DNA of 64,000 nucleotides from Streptomyces seoulensis (GCA_013364255.1 CP054936.1:7892353-7956352); one strand, 5' to 3'. Shown: positions 26,264 through 35,433, numbered from the stretch's first letter. Numbers and translations: made by a program. The notes: generated by a model from the sequence alone, not told the origin.

Positions 26264-27418
26264 TCACGCGTCGGCCACCGAGTCGAAGCCGACCTGCCCG
26301 CGCGGCACCCCGAGCGCGTCCGCGTCCACCGAGCGGCGCAGCGCCTCGTGCAGCTTCGCCGGCGTCAGCACCCCGCAGAACCGGGCACCGTCCAGCACCG
26401 CGACCCAGCCCGCGTCGTGCTGGAGCATCACCCCGAACGCCTGCTTGAGCGGCGCGCCCACCGGCACCCAGGCGTTCATCCGGTGGGCCAGATCACCGAC
26501 CGAGCCGCCCGCCGCCAGCGCGTCGAGCCCCACCCAGCCGTGCAGATCACCGGCCGCGTCCAGCACCACCGCCCAGCGCGCCCCCTCGGCCCGCAGCCGC
26601 CCGGCGGCCCGTTCGGCCGGCTCGTCCAGGCGGGCGACCGGCGGCTGCTCCAGGTCGCCCCGCTCCACCGCCGTCACCGACAGCCGCTTCAGCCCCCGGT
26701 CGGCGCCCACGAACTCGGCGACGTAGGAGGTGGCCGGGCTGCCCAGCACCGCGCCCGGCGTGTCCAGCTGCTCGATGCGGCCCCGCCCGTACACGGCGAT
26801 CCGGTCGCCGAGCCGCACCGCCTCCTCGATGTCGTGCGTGACCAGCAGCACCGTCTTGCGCACCGCCGCCCGCATCCGCAGGAACTCGTCCTGCAACTGC
26901 TCGCGCACCACCGGGTCCACCGCCCCGAACGGCTCGTCCATCAGCAGCACCTCGGGATCGGCGGCCAGCGCCCGCGCCACCCCGACCCGTTGCCGCTGCC
27001 CGCCCGACAACTGCCGCGGATAGCGCGGCCCGTACGTCTTCGGGTCCAGCCCCACCAGGTCCAGCAGCTCGGCGGCGCGCGCCCGTGCCCGCGCCCTCTT
27101 CCAGCCGAGCAGCGCCGGCACGGTCGCGGTGTTGTCGAGGACGGTGCGGTGCGGGAAGAGGCCGACCTGCTGGATGACGTACCCGATGCGGCGGCGCAGC
27201 CGCACCGGGTCGAGTCCGGCGACGTCCTCGCCGCCCACCAGGACGCGGCCCGAGGTCGGTTCGACCAGGCGGTTGACCATCATCATCGTGGTGGTCTTGC
27301 CGCAGCCGGACGGGCCCACGAGGGTGACGAGTTCGCCCTCCGCCACCTCGAAGCTCAGGCCGTCCACGGCCGTGGTCCCGTCCGGGTAGCGCTTGGTGAC
27401 CTGCTCGAACCGGATCAT
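26264..27418 (-). CDS. Osmoprotectant ABC transporter ATP-binding protein (OpuCA/ProV-like)
   Basis: 384 residues: Walker A GPSGCGKT at 35-42, signature LSGGQRQR near 140, Walker B VLLMDEPFGAVD near 160, and a C-terminal pair of CBS-like repeats (about 255-370) that in OpuA-type ATPases senses ionic strength. It powers the importer encoded convergently at 23906-26245. Having the ATPase on the opposite strand, tail to tail, is unusual because these genes normally form a single operon. It starts just upstream of the lutC 3' end on the same strand. Confidence 0.9.
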   Translation of the reverse strand: MIRFEQVTKRYPDGTTAVDGLSFEVAEGELVTLVGPSGCGKTTTMMMVNRLVEPTSGRVLVGGEDVAGLDPVRLRRRIGYVIQQVGLFPHRTVLDNTATVPALLGWKRARARARAAELLDLVGLDPKTYGPRYPRQLSGGQRQRVGVARALAADPEVLLMDEPFGAVDPVVREQLQDEFLRMRAAVRKTVLLVTHDIEEAVRLGDRIAVYGRGRIEQLDTPGAVLGSPATSYVAEFVGADRGLKRLSVTAVERGDLEQPPVARLDEPAERAAGRLRAEGARWAVVLDAAGDLHGWVGLDALAAGGSVGDLAHRMNAWVPVGAPLKQAFGVMLQHDAGWVAVLDGARFCGVLTPAKLHEALRRSVDADALGVPRGQVGFDSVADA

Positions 27419-27422
27419 TCCC

Positions 27423-28088
27423 TCACGCTAGCCGCGCCGGTCGCGCTCCGCTCACCAGCACCACCTCCAGGCAGCGCGGCCCGTGCACCCCCTCCACCCG
27501 GTCCAGTTCGATGTCACTGGTCGCCGACGGGCCGGAGATCCAGGTCAGCGGGTGCGCCGGGGTGAGCCGCTCCAAGGCCTCGGGCACCGAGGACACCACC
27601 TGCTCGGGCACCCGGACGACGCAGATGTGGTGGTCGGGGACGAGCGTGACGCGGCGCCGGCCCTGGTCGGGGGAGCCGTCCAGGACGATCGTGCCGGTCT
27701 CGGCGATCGCGACGGCGCAGCCGGTGACCACGCTGTCGACGCGGTCCAGTTCGCCCGGCGTGGCGTCGGCCCGGTCCGCGACCTGCTGGACCGCCGTCGC
27801 CGACAGCCACGCCTCGTCCAGTCCCGGCGGCACCAGGACGCCCGTGGAGTCGCGCTCGCCGAGCAGATGGGCGATCAGCGCGGGCAGTCCCGCCGCGTCG
27901 CAGCGGTGCACCACGGCCCGGTAGTCCACCAGGTTCTCGGCCAGCAGATCCACCGTCTCTGCCGCGCTCCGCTCGCCGTGCCGGCGCTGGTAGTCACGCG
28001 GCACCGCCTGCTCGTACGGCGTGTCGTCACGCGGCACACCGGCCAGCGCGCGCCGCACCCGGCCCAGGATCCGGTCCCTGCTGCTCAC
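27423..28088 (-). CDS. lutC: LutC/YkgG-type lactate utilisation protein
   Basis: 221 residues with the LUD domain: VDSVVTGCAVAIAETGTIVLDGSPDQGRRRVTLVPDHHICVV. It is the third subunit of the LutABC iron-sulphur lactate oxidase. The start is the GTG at 28088, which overlaps the lutB stop as GTGA; the longer frame upstream of it is only antisense or shadow of lutB. The stop lies 5 nt before the ABC ATPase start, so that gene may be read through from the lut operon. Confidence 0.9.
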   Translation of the reverse strand: MSSRDRILGRVRRALAGVPRDDTPYEQAVPRDYQRRHGERSAAETVDLLAENLVDYRAVVHRCDAAGLPALIAHLLGERDSTGVLVPPGLDEAWLSATAVQQVADRADATPGELDRVDSVVTGCAVAIAETGTIVLDGSPDQGRRRVTLVPDHHICVVRVPEQVVSSVPEALERLTPAHPLTWISGPSATSDIELDRVEGVHGPRCLEVVLVSGARPARLA

Positions 28089-29596
28089 TTCTCCTCCTCC
28101 TCGCCCCCGTGCGTGCGCTGCCACCAGTCCCGGAACGGCTCGGCGGGCAGCGCGGGCAGATCCCGCGTCCCCGTCCACGCCCGGCCGGGCCCCGGCAGGG
28201 TGCGCGGCCGGAACCGGCGCACGCGCGCGGCCAGCCGCTGCCCGCCGCGCAGCGCTCCCGGATGACCGAACGCCCAGCGGGCCGCGCGCATCGCCACCCG
28301 CTCGGCGCCGTGGCCCCGGGCCGGCCTGAGCACCACCCTGTTGCCTCCGCGGGTGACCTCGCCGCCCTGGGCGACGCGCTCGCGCAGGTGCACCAGCACC
28401 TCGGGGATGTCGATGGCGACCGGGCAGACCTCGTAGCAGGCGCCGCACAGCGAGGAGGCGTACGGCAGCGAGGCGTCGATCGCGCTGCGCGTGCCGCGCA
28501 GCTGGGGGCTGAGGATGGCGCCGATGGGGCCGGGGTAGACCGAGCCGTAGGCGTGCCCGCCGGCGCGTTCGTAGACCGGGCAGACGTTCAGGCAGGCCGA
28601 GCAGCGGATGCAGCGCAGCGCCTGGCGGCCGACCTCGTCGGCGAGGGTGTCGGTGCGGCCGTTGTCGAGCAGCACCAGGTGGAACACCCGGGGGCCGTCG
28701 CCGTCCGTGGTGCCGGTCCACATGGAGGTGTAGGGATTCATGCGCTCGGCGGTGGAGGAGCGGGGGAGGGTCTGGAGGAACACCTCCAGGTCCCGCCAGG
28801 TCGGCACGATCTTCTCGATGCCGACGACGGAGATCAGCGTCTCGGGCAGGGTCAGGCACATCCGCCCGTTGCCCTCGGACTCCACGACCACCAGGGTGCC
28901 GGTCTCGGCGACCACGAAGTTGGCGCCGGAGATGCCGACCTTGGCGCGCAGGAACTTCTCGCGCAGGTGCAGCCGGGCCGCCTCGGCGAGTTCGGCGGGC
29001 GTGTCGGTGAGGTCCGCGGGGGCGGGGCGGCCCCACTCGCTCATCTCGGAGCGGAAGATGTCCCGGATCTCGCCGCGGTTGCGGTGGATCGCGGGCACCA
29101 GGATGTGCGAGGGCCGGTCCTTGCCCAACTGCACGATCAGCTCGGCCAGATCGGTCTCGTAGGCGCGGATGCCCTCGGCCTCCAGCGCCTCGTTGAGGCC
29201 GATCTCCTGGGTGGCCATCGACTTGACCTTGACGACCTCGCGCTCGCCGGTGGCCTTCACCAGGCCGGCGACGATCCGGTTGGCCTCCTCGGCGTCGGCC
29301 GCCCAGTGCACGGTGCCGCCCGCCGCGGTCACCGCCTCCTCCACCCGCACCAGATAGCGGTCCAGGTGCCGCAGGGCGTGGTCCTTGATCCGCCGGCCCG
29401 CCTCGCGCAGCTCGGCCCAGTCGGACACCTCCGCCACCGCCCGGGCCCGCTTGGCGCGGATGGTGTGCGTGGCGTGGCGCAGGTTGCCGCGCAGCCGCTC
29501 GTCCCGCACGGCGTCGTGCGCCGCCTCGGGGAAGGGCGGGAACTCCGGCCGCCCCGGCGGGGGAAGTCCGGGCATCCCCAGATCGGTCGTGCTCAT
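28085..29596 (-). CDS. lutB: LutB-type iron-sulphur lactate utilisation protein
   Basis: 503 residues: an N-terminal LUD domain (VAETGTLVVVESEGNGRM) and a C-terminal pair of [4Fe-4S] motifs (CIRCSACLNVCPVY and CGACYEVCPVAIDIP). It is the electron-transfer core of LutABC, which oxidises L-lactate to pyruvate. It starts at ATG 29596, overlapping the lutA stop (ATGA), and ends in a GEEEEK tail whose codons double as the ribosome site for lutC. Confidence 0.92.
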   Translation of the reverse strand: MSTTDLGMPGLPPPGRPEFPPFPEAAHDAVRDERLRGNLRHATHTIRAKRARAVAEVSDWAELREAGRRIKDHALRHLDRYLVRVEEAVTAAGGTVHWAADAEEANRIVAGLVKATGEREVVKVKSMATQEIGLNEALEAEGIRAYETDLAELIVQLGKDRPSHILVPAIHRNRGEIRDIFRSEMSEWGRPAPADLTDTPAELAEAARLHLREKFLRAKVGISGANFVVAETGTLVVVESEGNGRMCLTLPETLISVVGIEKIVPTWRDLEVFLQTLPRSSTAERMNPYTSMWTGTTDGDGPRVFHLVLLDNGRTDTLADEVGRQALRCIRCSACLNVCPVYERAGGHAYGSVYPGPIGAILSPQLRGTRSAIDASLPYASSLCGACYEVCPVAIDIPEVLVHLRERVAQGGEVTRGGNRVVLRPARGHGAERVAMRAARWAFGHPGALRGGQRLAARVRRFRPRTLPGPGRAWTGTRDLPALPAEPFRDWWQRTHGGEEEEK

Positions 29597-30348
29597 GCCG
29601 CCGGGTCCTCCTCCGTGCTCGCCAGGATCTCCGCGATGTGCACCGGCCGCATCCGGGTGCGCAGCCGGCTCATGGTCCCTCCCAGGTGCATCAGACAGGA
29701 GTTGTCGCCCGCGCACAGCACCTCGGCGCCGGTCGACTCGGCGTTGCGCACCTTGTCGGCGCCCATCGCCGCCGACACGTCCGGGTTCTTCACCGCGAAG
29801 GTGCCGCCGAAGCCGCAGCACTCGTCGGCGCCGGGCAGTTCGACCAGATCCAGCCCCCGCACCGCCTGGAGCAGCCGCCGGGGCCGGTCCCCGAGACCGA
29901 GGCCGCGCAGCCCGTGGCAGGTGGGATGGTAGGTCACCGTGTGCGGGTAGTAGGCCCCCACGTCCGTCACCTCCAGCACGTCCACCAGGAACTCCGTCAG
30001 CTCGTACGTCTTCGGGACCACCGGCGCCAGCACCCGTTCCAGGGTGTCGCCGCGTCCTTCGGCCCGCGCCCGTTCGCCCAGCCGCGGGTACAGCTCCCGC
30101 ACCATCGCCCCGCACGACCCGGACGGCGTGACGATCGCCTCGTAGTCCGCGAAGACCTCGCCGAAGCGGCGGGCCAGCGGCTCGGCCTCGTGCCGGTACC
30201 CGGTGTTGTAGTGGGCCTGCCCGCAGCACGTCTGGGCCATCGGGAAGTCCACGTCGACGCCCAGTCTGCGCAGCAGCCGCACCACGGCGCGCCCGGTGTC
30301 GGGATAGAGCGTGTCGTTGACGCAGGTCAGGAACAGGGCGACACGCAT
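29593..30348 (-). CDS. lutA: LutA-type (CCG-domain) lactate utilisation protein
   Basis: 251 residues with two CCG cysteine-rich domains (AQTCCGQAHYNTGY and DECCGFGGTFAVKN), as in LutA/YkgE. It is the first gene of the lutABC operon. The strong GGAGGAG ribosome site lies six bases before the ATG at 30348; the much longer upstream frame is antisense to the hydrolase gene. No LutP permease or LutR/LldR regulator is adjacent. Confidence 0.92.
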   Translation of the reverse strand: MRVALFLTCVNDTLYPDTGRAVVRLLRRLGVDVDFPMAQTCCGQAHYNTGYRHEAEPLARRFGEVFADYEAIVTPSGSCGAMVRELYPRLGERARAEGRGDTLERVLAPVVPKTYELTEFLVDVLEVTDVGAYYPHTVTYHPTCHGLRGLGLGDRPRRLLQAVRGLDLVELPGADECCGFGGTFAVKNPDVSAAMGADKVRNAESTGAEVLCAGDNSCLMHLGGTMSRLRTRMRPVHIAEILASTEEDPAA

Positions 30349-30669
30349 CGCGGCTCCTCCTCGTAGATCATCGGATGAAGGCAGCGTAGCCAGGCCGGGC
30401 GGACCGCGGCAGACGCCGGCACACGGCGTGGCGGCGCGGCGCCCCGGCCGTGCCCTGGCCGCACCTCGGCCGCGCCCCGGCTTCACCCCGGCGCCACCCG
30501 GCCACATCCCGGCCGCGCTCGACCGCCCCCGGCCGCATCCCGACCACGCCCCGGCACAGAGCGAAACGGCACCCCGCCCGCGATCCGCGTCCGACCCCGC
30601 GCCCGGCGGCCGGCGGCACATGTGCTGGACTGGGCCGCGGCCGTACCACCCTCCGCCCGGGGAGACCTC
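30349..30669. other. Divergent spacer with degenerate 11-12 bp repeats
   Basis: From about 30436 to 30560 the sequence cycles through variants of CCCGGCCGCNC (for example CCCCGGCCGTG, CCTCGGCCGCG, TCCCGGCCGCG, CCCCGGCCGCA). No gene is supported. The promoters of lutA and of the rightward hydrolase must lie here. Confidence 0.45.
30368..30378. promoter_or_regulatory. Small palindrome upstream of lutA
   Basis: TCATCGGATGA is palindromic with one central base (5+1+5) and lies 20-30 nt upstream of the lutA ATG, where an operator for a GntR/LldR-type repressor could sit. It is short, so a chance match is possible. Confidence 0.3.
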
Positions 30670-31971
30670 TTGTCCGTCAGTTACCGCCAGCCCGGCGTCG
30701 TCCTCACCGACCGCTTCTTCACCGTGCCGCTCGACCACGACGACCCGGCCGGAGAGACGATCGACCTGTACGCCCGCGAGGCCGTCGCGAGCGACAGGGC
30801 GGACCGGGACCTGCCGTGGCTGCTCTACCTCCAGGGCGGCCCCGGCTTCGGCGCGAACCGCTTCGTCGGCCGGCAGGCCTGGCTCGGGCGGGCGCTGGAG
30901 GAGTACCGGGTGCTCCTGCTCGACCAGCGCGGCACCGGCCGCTCCACCCCCGCCAACCGCCAGACGCTCCCGCTGCGCGGCGGCCCGGCCGCACAGGCCG
31001 ACCACCTCGCCCTCTTCCGCGCCGACTCGATCGTCCGCGACTGCGAGGCGATCCGCCCCCAGGTGACCGGCGGCGCCCCCTGGACCGTCCTCGGCCAGAG
31101 CTTCGGCGGCTTCTGCGCCACCGCCTACCTCTCCACCCACCCCGAGGGCCTGGCCACCGTCCTGATCACCGGCGGCCTGCCGAGCCTGGACGCCCACGCC
31201 GACGACGTCTACCGCGCGGCCTACCCGCGCGTCGAACGCAAGGTCGCCGCCCACTACGACCGCTATCCCATGGACGTCGAACGCGCCCGCCGCATCGCCG
31301 AACACCTCCTCACCCGCGAGGTGACGCTCCCGAACGGCTACCGGCTCACCGTCGAGGCCTTCCAGTCGCTCGGCATCGTGCTCGGCGCCGGCGACGGCAG
31401 CCACCGCCTGCACCACCTCCTGGAGGACGCCTTCGTCCCCACCCCGGCGGGCCGCGAACTCTCCGACGCCTTCCGTGAGCAGGTCCAGGGCCTGCTGTCG
31501 TACGCCGCGCACCCGCTGTACGCCCTGGTCCACGAGGCCTGCTACGGCCAGGGCCGGCGCCCCACCGCGTGGGCGGCCGAACGGGTGCGCGCCGAGTTCG
31601 AGCGGTTCGACGCGGCCAGGGCCGTCGCGGACGGGGCGCCCCTGCTGTTCACCGGCGAGTCCGTGCACCCCTGGACGTTCGCCTGCGACCCCGCGCTGCG
31701 CCCGCTGCGCGAGACCGCCGAACTGCTCGCCGCCCGCACCGACTGGCGTCCCCTGTACGACCCCGCCCGGCTCGCCGTCAACGAGGTCCCGGTCGCCGCC
31801 GCCGTGTACCACGACGACATGTACGTCGACACCGCCCACTCGCTGGCCACCGCCCGCGCGATCCGCGGTCTGCGCACCTGGGTGACCGACGAGTTCGAGC
31901 ACGACGGCGTACGGGCCGGCGGCCCCCGCGTCCTGGACCGCCTCCTCGCCCTCGCCCGCGGCGAGGCATGA
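30670..31971 (+). CDS. Proline iminopeptidase-like alpha/beta hydrolase
   Basis: 433 residues of the S33 prolyl aminopeptidase type: oxyanion motif LLYLQGGPGFGANR, nucleophile elbow GQSFGG and LLLDQRGTGRS. It removes N-terminal residues (often Pro) from small peptides; cytoplasmic, as no signal is seen. The start is a TTG at 30670 with GGGAG six bases upstream; a GTG at 30622 would add 16 residues but lacks a ribosome site. The protein is longer than E. coli-type enzymes and matches the longer actinobacterial ones. Confidence 0.85.
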   Translation: MSVSYRQPGVVLTDRFFTVPLDHDDPAGETIDLYAREAVASDRADRDLPWLLYLQGGPGFGANRFVGRQAWLGRALEEYRVLLLDQRGTGRSTPANRQTLPLRGGPAAQADHLALFRADSIVRDCEAIRPQVTGGAPWTVLGQSFGGFCATAYLSTHPEGLATVLITGGLPSLDAHADDVYRAAYPRVERKVAAHYDRYPMDVERARRIAEHLLTREVTLPNGYRLTVEAFQSLGIVLGAGDGSHRLHHLLEDAFVPTPAGRELSDAFREQVQGLLSYAAHPLYALVHEACYGQGRRPTAWAAERVRAEFERFDAARAVADGAPLLFTGESVHPWTFACDPALRPLRETAELLAARTDWRPLYDPARLAVNEVPVAAAVYHDDMYVDTAHSLATARAIRGLRTWVTDEFEHDGVRAGGPRVLDRLLALARGEA

Positions 31972-32061
31972 GCGCCGGGCGGTCCGGGAATTCCCGGCCG
32001 CCGACACGCCTTCACTCCTAGGATGATCACATCGGCGGGGTTATGGCCCGGGGGGAAGCGG

Positions 32062-33003
32062 ATGACCGGCACGGACGACCAGGACACGCTGGCGCGGCGC
32101 TTCGAGGAGCACCGCGGCCAACTGCGCGCGGTGGCCTACCGGATGCTCGGCTCGCTGGCCGAGGCGGAGGACGCCGTCCAGGAGGCGTGGCTGAAGCTGA
32201 CGCGCGCGGACGCCGCCGCCATCGAGAACCTGGGCGGCTGGCTCACCACCGTGACCGGCCGGGTCTGCCTCGACCTGCTGCGCACCCGCGGCACGCGCCG
32301 CGAGCGGCCCATGGACGAGACCTTCGTCCCGGACCCCGTCGTCCGGCCCCTCACCCCGCTCGACCCGGAGGAAGAGGTGGTCCGGGCCGACTCGGTGGGC
32401 ATCGCCCTGCTGGTCGTCCTGGAGACGCTGCGGCCCGACGAGCGCCTGGCGTTCGTGCTGCACGACCTGTTCGCCGTGCCGTTCGACGACATCGCGCCGG
32501 TCCTGGAGCGCTCCGCGGCCTCGACGCGGCAGCTCGCCAGCCGGGCCCGGCGCCGGGTGCGGGGCGCGACCCCGCCCGCCGACACCGACCTCGGCCGGCA
32601 GAAGCGGGTGCTGGAGGCCTTCCTCGCCGCCTCGCGCGCCGGCGACTTCGAGGCCCTGGTCGCCGTCCTCCACCCCGACGTGGTGCTGCGCGTCGACGCC
32701 GGCGCCCTCGCCCGGGGCGCCGCCGTCTCCAAGGCGGTGCGCGGCGCGCGGACGGTGGCCGCCCAGGCGCTCACCTTCTCCAGGTTCGCCGGTACCGCGC
32801 GCCTGGTCCTGGTCAACGGCGCGATCGGCCTGGCCAACGCCCCGGCGGACGGCCCGGCCTCGGTCATGGGCGTCACCGTGGCCGACGGCCGGATCACCCA
32901 CCTGTACATCCTGGCCGACGGCGACCGTCTGAAGCAGCTGGGTCCGGCCGTCGGCGAGGCGGAGCGCCCGGGGCCGGCCGACGCTCCCACCGCAGGTCAG
33001 TAG
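32062..33003 (+). CDS. ECF sigma factor with SnoaL-like C-terminal domain (SigJ/ECF41-like)
   Basis: 313 residues. Region 2 (AVAYRMLGSLAEAEDAVQEAWLKL) and region 4 (LDEVxRLAF-type: RPDERLAFVLHDLFAVPFDDIAPVLERS) occupy the first 170 residues; residues 185-300 form a SnoaL-like fold. In ECF41 proteins this tail tunes sigma activity in place of an anti-sigma factor. From memory the tail carries DGGG and NPDKL-type motifs; here the corresponding places read VDAGALARG and LADGDRLKQ, so it is divergent. The ribosome site is GGGGGAAG. The usual COE-type partner gene is not adjacent; the next gene is the Cys-rich/pentapeptide protein. Confidence 0.87.
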   Translation: MTGTDDQDTLARRFEEHRGQLRAVAYRMLGSLAEAEDAVQEAWLKLTRADAAAIENLGGWLTTVTGRVCLDLLRTRGTRRERPMDETFVPDPVVRPLTPLDPEEEVVRADSVGIALLVVLETLRPDERLAFVLHDLFAVPFDDIAPVLERSAASTRQLASRARRRVRGATPPADTDLGRQKRVLEAFLAASRAGDFEALVAVLHPDVVLRVDAGALARGAAVSKAVRGARTVAAQALTFSRFAGTARLVLVNGAIGLANAPADGPASVMGVTVADGRITHLYILADGDRLKQLGPAVGEAERPGPADAPTAGQ

Positions 33004-33013
33004 AGTGGACGGC

Positions 33014-33853
33014 ATGTCAGATCACAGTGCCGGACCGGGCACCGGCTCCGAACTGCGCGGCGACTGCGCCGCCTGCTTCGGGCTGTGCTGCGTCGCCCTG
33101 CCCTTCGCCCGCTCCGCGGACTTCGCGCTCGACAAGCCCGCCGGCACGCCCTGCCCGAACCTGCGCGACGACCATCGGTGCGGCATCCACACGAAGCTGC
33201 GGGACAAGGGCTTCACCGGCTGCACCGTCTACGACTGCTTCGGCGCCGGGCAGAAGGTCTCGCGGGTCACCTTCGGCGGCCGCGACTGGCGGGCCGAGCC
33301 TGGCGCGCGGGTCCGCGAGATGATGGACGTCTTCCCCGTCGTGCGGCAGCTGCACGAACTGCTCTGGTACCTGACCGAGGCGCTGACCCTGCCCGCCGCC
33401 CGTCCCGTCGGCGCCGAGCTGCGCCGGGCCCTGGAGCGCACCGAGCAGCTCACCCTGCTGCCGCCCGGGGAGCTGGCCGCGCTCGACGTCGGCGCGCACC
33501 GGCAGGAGGTCAACGTGCTGCTGCTGCGCACCAGCGAACTGGTCCGGGCACAGACGCGCGGCAAGAAGAAGGACCGCCGGGGCGCGGATCTGGTCGGCGC
33601 CCGGCTCAAGGGCGCCGACCTGCGCGGGGCGAGTCTGCGCGGCGCCTGGCTGATCGCCGCCGACCTCACCGGCGCGGACCTGCGGGGCGCCGACCTCATC
33701 GGCGCCGACCTCCGGGACGCGAACCTCACCGACGCCGATCTGACCGGCGCGTTCTTCCTGACCCAGCCGCAGCTGAACGCGGCCCGGGGCGGCGCCGGCA
33801 CCCGGCTGCCGCGGTCAGTCACCCGCCCGGTGCACTGGACAGCGCGGGGCTGA
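33014..33853 (+). CDS. Cys-rich (YkgJ-like) N-domain fused to pentapeptide repeats
   Basis: 279 residues. The first 80 carry eight cysteines (18, 21, 25, 26, 47, 56, 70, 75) in a CxxCxxxCC...C...CGIH pattern resembling the YkgJ-type zinc/iron-binding family. Residues of about 187-247 are pentapeptide repeats of A(D/N)LxG type (RGADLVGARLKGADLRGASL and on), forming a right-handed beta-helix. The linker is basic (RGKKKDRR). The function is unknown. It begins 11 nt after the sigma factor stop and is probably cotranscribed. A GTG at 33005 would add three residues. Its 3' end overlaps the convergent P450 gene by 39 nt. Confidence 0.82.
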   Translation: MSDHSAGPGTGSELRGDCAACFGLCCVALPFARSADFALDKPAGTPCPNLRDDHRCGIHTKLRDKGFTGCTVYDCFGAGQKVSRVTFGGRDWRAEPGARVREMMDVFPVVRQLHELLWYLTEALTLPAARPVGAELRRALERTEQLTLLPPGELAALDVGAHRQEVNVLLLRTSELVRAQTRGKKKDRRGADLVGARLKGADLRGASLRGAWLIAADLTGADLRGADLIGADLRDANLTDADLTGAFFLTQPQLNAARGGAGTRLPRSVTRPVHWTARG

Positions 33854-35368
33854 GCCGCCGCCGCTGCCGTCGCCGCCCGCCGGCACGGGATCGGGCTCCC
33901 GCGCGGCCGGGGCGGTGCGCCGCTCCAGCCGCAGCCGCAGGCCCTCGGGCATCAGCGTCAGCCGCTCGGTGATCCGCAGCCGGTAGTCCGGTTCGGCGTG
34001 CAGGTCGTAGCGGCGCAGCAGCAGACCGAGCACGAGCGTCGCCTCGTGCAGGGCGAACTGGCGGCCGATGCAGGCCCGGGCGCCGGTGCCGAACGGCTTG
34101 AAGACGTGCGGCGGGCGGGCCCGTACCGCGGGCGCGTCGAAGCGGTCCGGGTCGAAGCGCTCCGCGTCCGGGCCCCACGCCTCGGGGTCGCGGTGCAGCA
34201 TCGGGGTGAGCACCAGGGTCCAGGCGCCCCGGCGCATCGGGTGCTCGCCGGCCAGCACGGTGTCCTGCCGGGCCTCGCGGGCGAAGGCGGGCGCGGTGGG
34301 CCACAGCCGCAGCGACTCGTCCAGCACCCGGCGCACGTAGCGCAGTTTGGCCACCTGCTCGTAGCCGGGCGCGGCCGCGTCGCCCCAGACCCGGTCCACC
34401 TCCGCGCGGGCGCGCTCGGCGATCCGGGGGTGCTGGGCGAGGTAGTGCAGCGCGAAGGAGAGCGCGCCGGAGGTGGTCTCGTGGCCGGCGACCAGGAAGG
34501 TGATGACCTGCCGGCGCACGTTCCGCGCCGACAGCCGCTCGCCGGTGACCGGATGGACGGTCTCCAGCATCCGGTCCAGCAGGTCGCCCGCGCCGCTTGC
34601 GCCCGCTTCGCGCCGGGCGCGCACCAGGTCATCGACGGTGCGGTTGAGGTGGTCGATGTCGGCGGCGTTGCGGCGGGTCGCGGCGCGCAGCAGGTACGGC
34701 GCCAGCGGGGCCGGGACGGTGTTCAGCCGCTGGGCGTAGGTGAGCGTGCCGACCATCGCCGTCACGAACGGGTGCGGGCGGGCGCGTTCGAACGAGCCGA
34801 AGTCGTGGCCGAACCCGGTGCGCGCGATCGTCTCCAGGGTCAGCTTGGTCATGTCGCCGGGCACGTCCACGGTGCGCCCGGCGGCCAGCTCGCGGTCCCA
34901 GTGGCCGGTGAGCCGGGCGGCGACGTCCAGCATCATCACGTGGTAGGCGGCCATCGCCTCCCGGCTGAAGCCGGGGGCCAGCACGTCGTGCGCCAACTGC
35001 CAGTTGGACTCGTGGTTGTACGCGGTGAACAGCCCGTCCCCGGCGACCGGCCGCAGATTGGCGACGCCGAGGCCGACGTGCTTGGCGAAGCGCGACTCGT
35101 CCGCGAGGTCGGCGGCCTGGCGGGCGCCCCAGGTGAACACGAACTCCTTGCCGAACACCCGGCGGCGGTAGACCGGGCCGAGGGCGCGGGCGTAGCGCAT
35201 CGAGTCCTGCAACGGGCTGCGCCGGTCGGCGCCGAGCACGTCGCCGAGGAGGGGGAGCCGGTGCGGCGGGTGCGGGATGCGGTGCAGCTCGGGCCAGCCC
35301 AGTTCGGCGCTGCGGAACCCCTTCGGCAGCCCGTCTGCGGCTTCGCTTGCGCTCGTCGTCCGTGCCAT
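33815..35368 (-). CDS. CYP102-like cytochrome P450, stand-alone haem domain
   Basis: 517 residues with the I-helix motif AGHETTS, ExxR in ESLR and the haem loop FGTGARACIGRQFALHEA (Cys433). The sequence around these motifs resembles the P450BM3 (CYP102) haem domain (ITFLVAGHETTSGALSFALHYL, LTLMPEGL), but no reductase is fused; a stand-alone CYP102B haem protein is known from S. coelicolor. It probably hydroxylates fatty acids with an external redox partner. The ATG at 35368 follows GGGGAG. It is divergent from a TetR gene, and its promoter is overlapped by a palindrome (35434-35450). The C-terminal 30 residues are low-complexity and overlap the convergent gene. Confidence 0.88.
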   Translation of the reverse strand: MARTTSASEAADGLPKGFRSAELGWPELHRIPHPPHRLPLLGDVLGADRRSPLQDSMRYARALGPVYRRRVFGKEFVFTWGARQAADLADESRFAKHVGLGVANLRPVAGDGLFTAYNHESNWQLAHDVLAPGFSREAMAAYHVMMLDVAARLTGHWDRELAAGRTVDVPGDMTKLTLETIARTGFGHDFGSFERARPHPFVTAMVGTLTYAQRLNTVPAPLAPYLLRAATRRNAADIDHLNRTVDDLVRARREAGASGAGDLLDRMLETVHPVTGERLSARNVRRQVITFLVAGHETTSGALSFALHYLAQHPRIAERARAEVDRVWGDAAAPGYEQVAKLRYVRRVLDESLRLWPTAPAFAREARQDTVLAGEHPMRRGAWTLVLTPMLHRDPEAWGPDAERFDPDRFDAPAVRARPPHVFKPFGTGARACIGRQFALHEATLVLGLLLRRYDLHAEPDYRLRITERLTLMPEGLRLRLERRTAPAAREPDPVPAGGDGSGGGSAPRCPVHRAGD

Positions 35369-35433
35369 GCCGCGATCTCCCCGGTCTTCGTCGATCCGGC
35401 GGACGGCGCCACGCGCGGCGGGCCGTCCGTCGC

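Noticed and set aside
27423..29036. 537-residue minus-strand frame extending lutC upstream
   Set aside because: Only the part from the GTG at 28088 has LUD homology; the rest is a shadow of lutB in another frame, and the GTGA overlap explains the true start.
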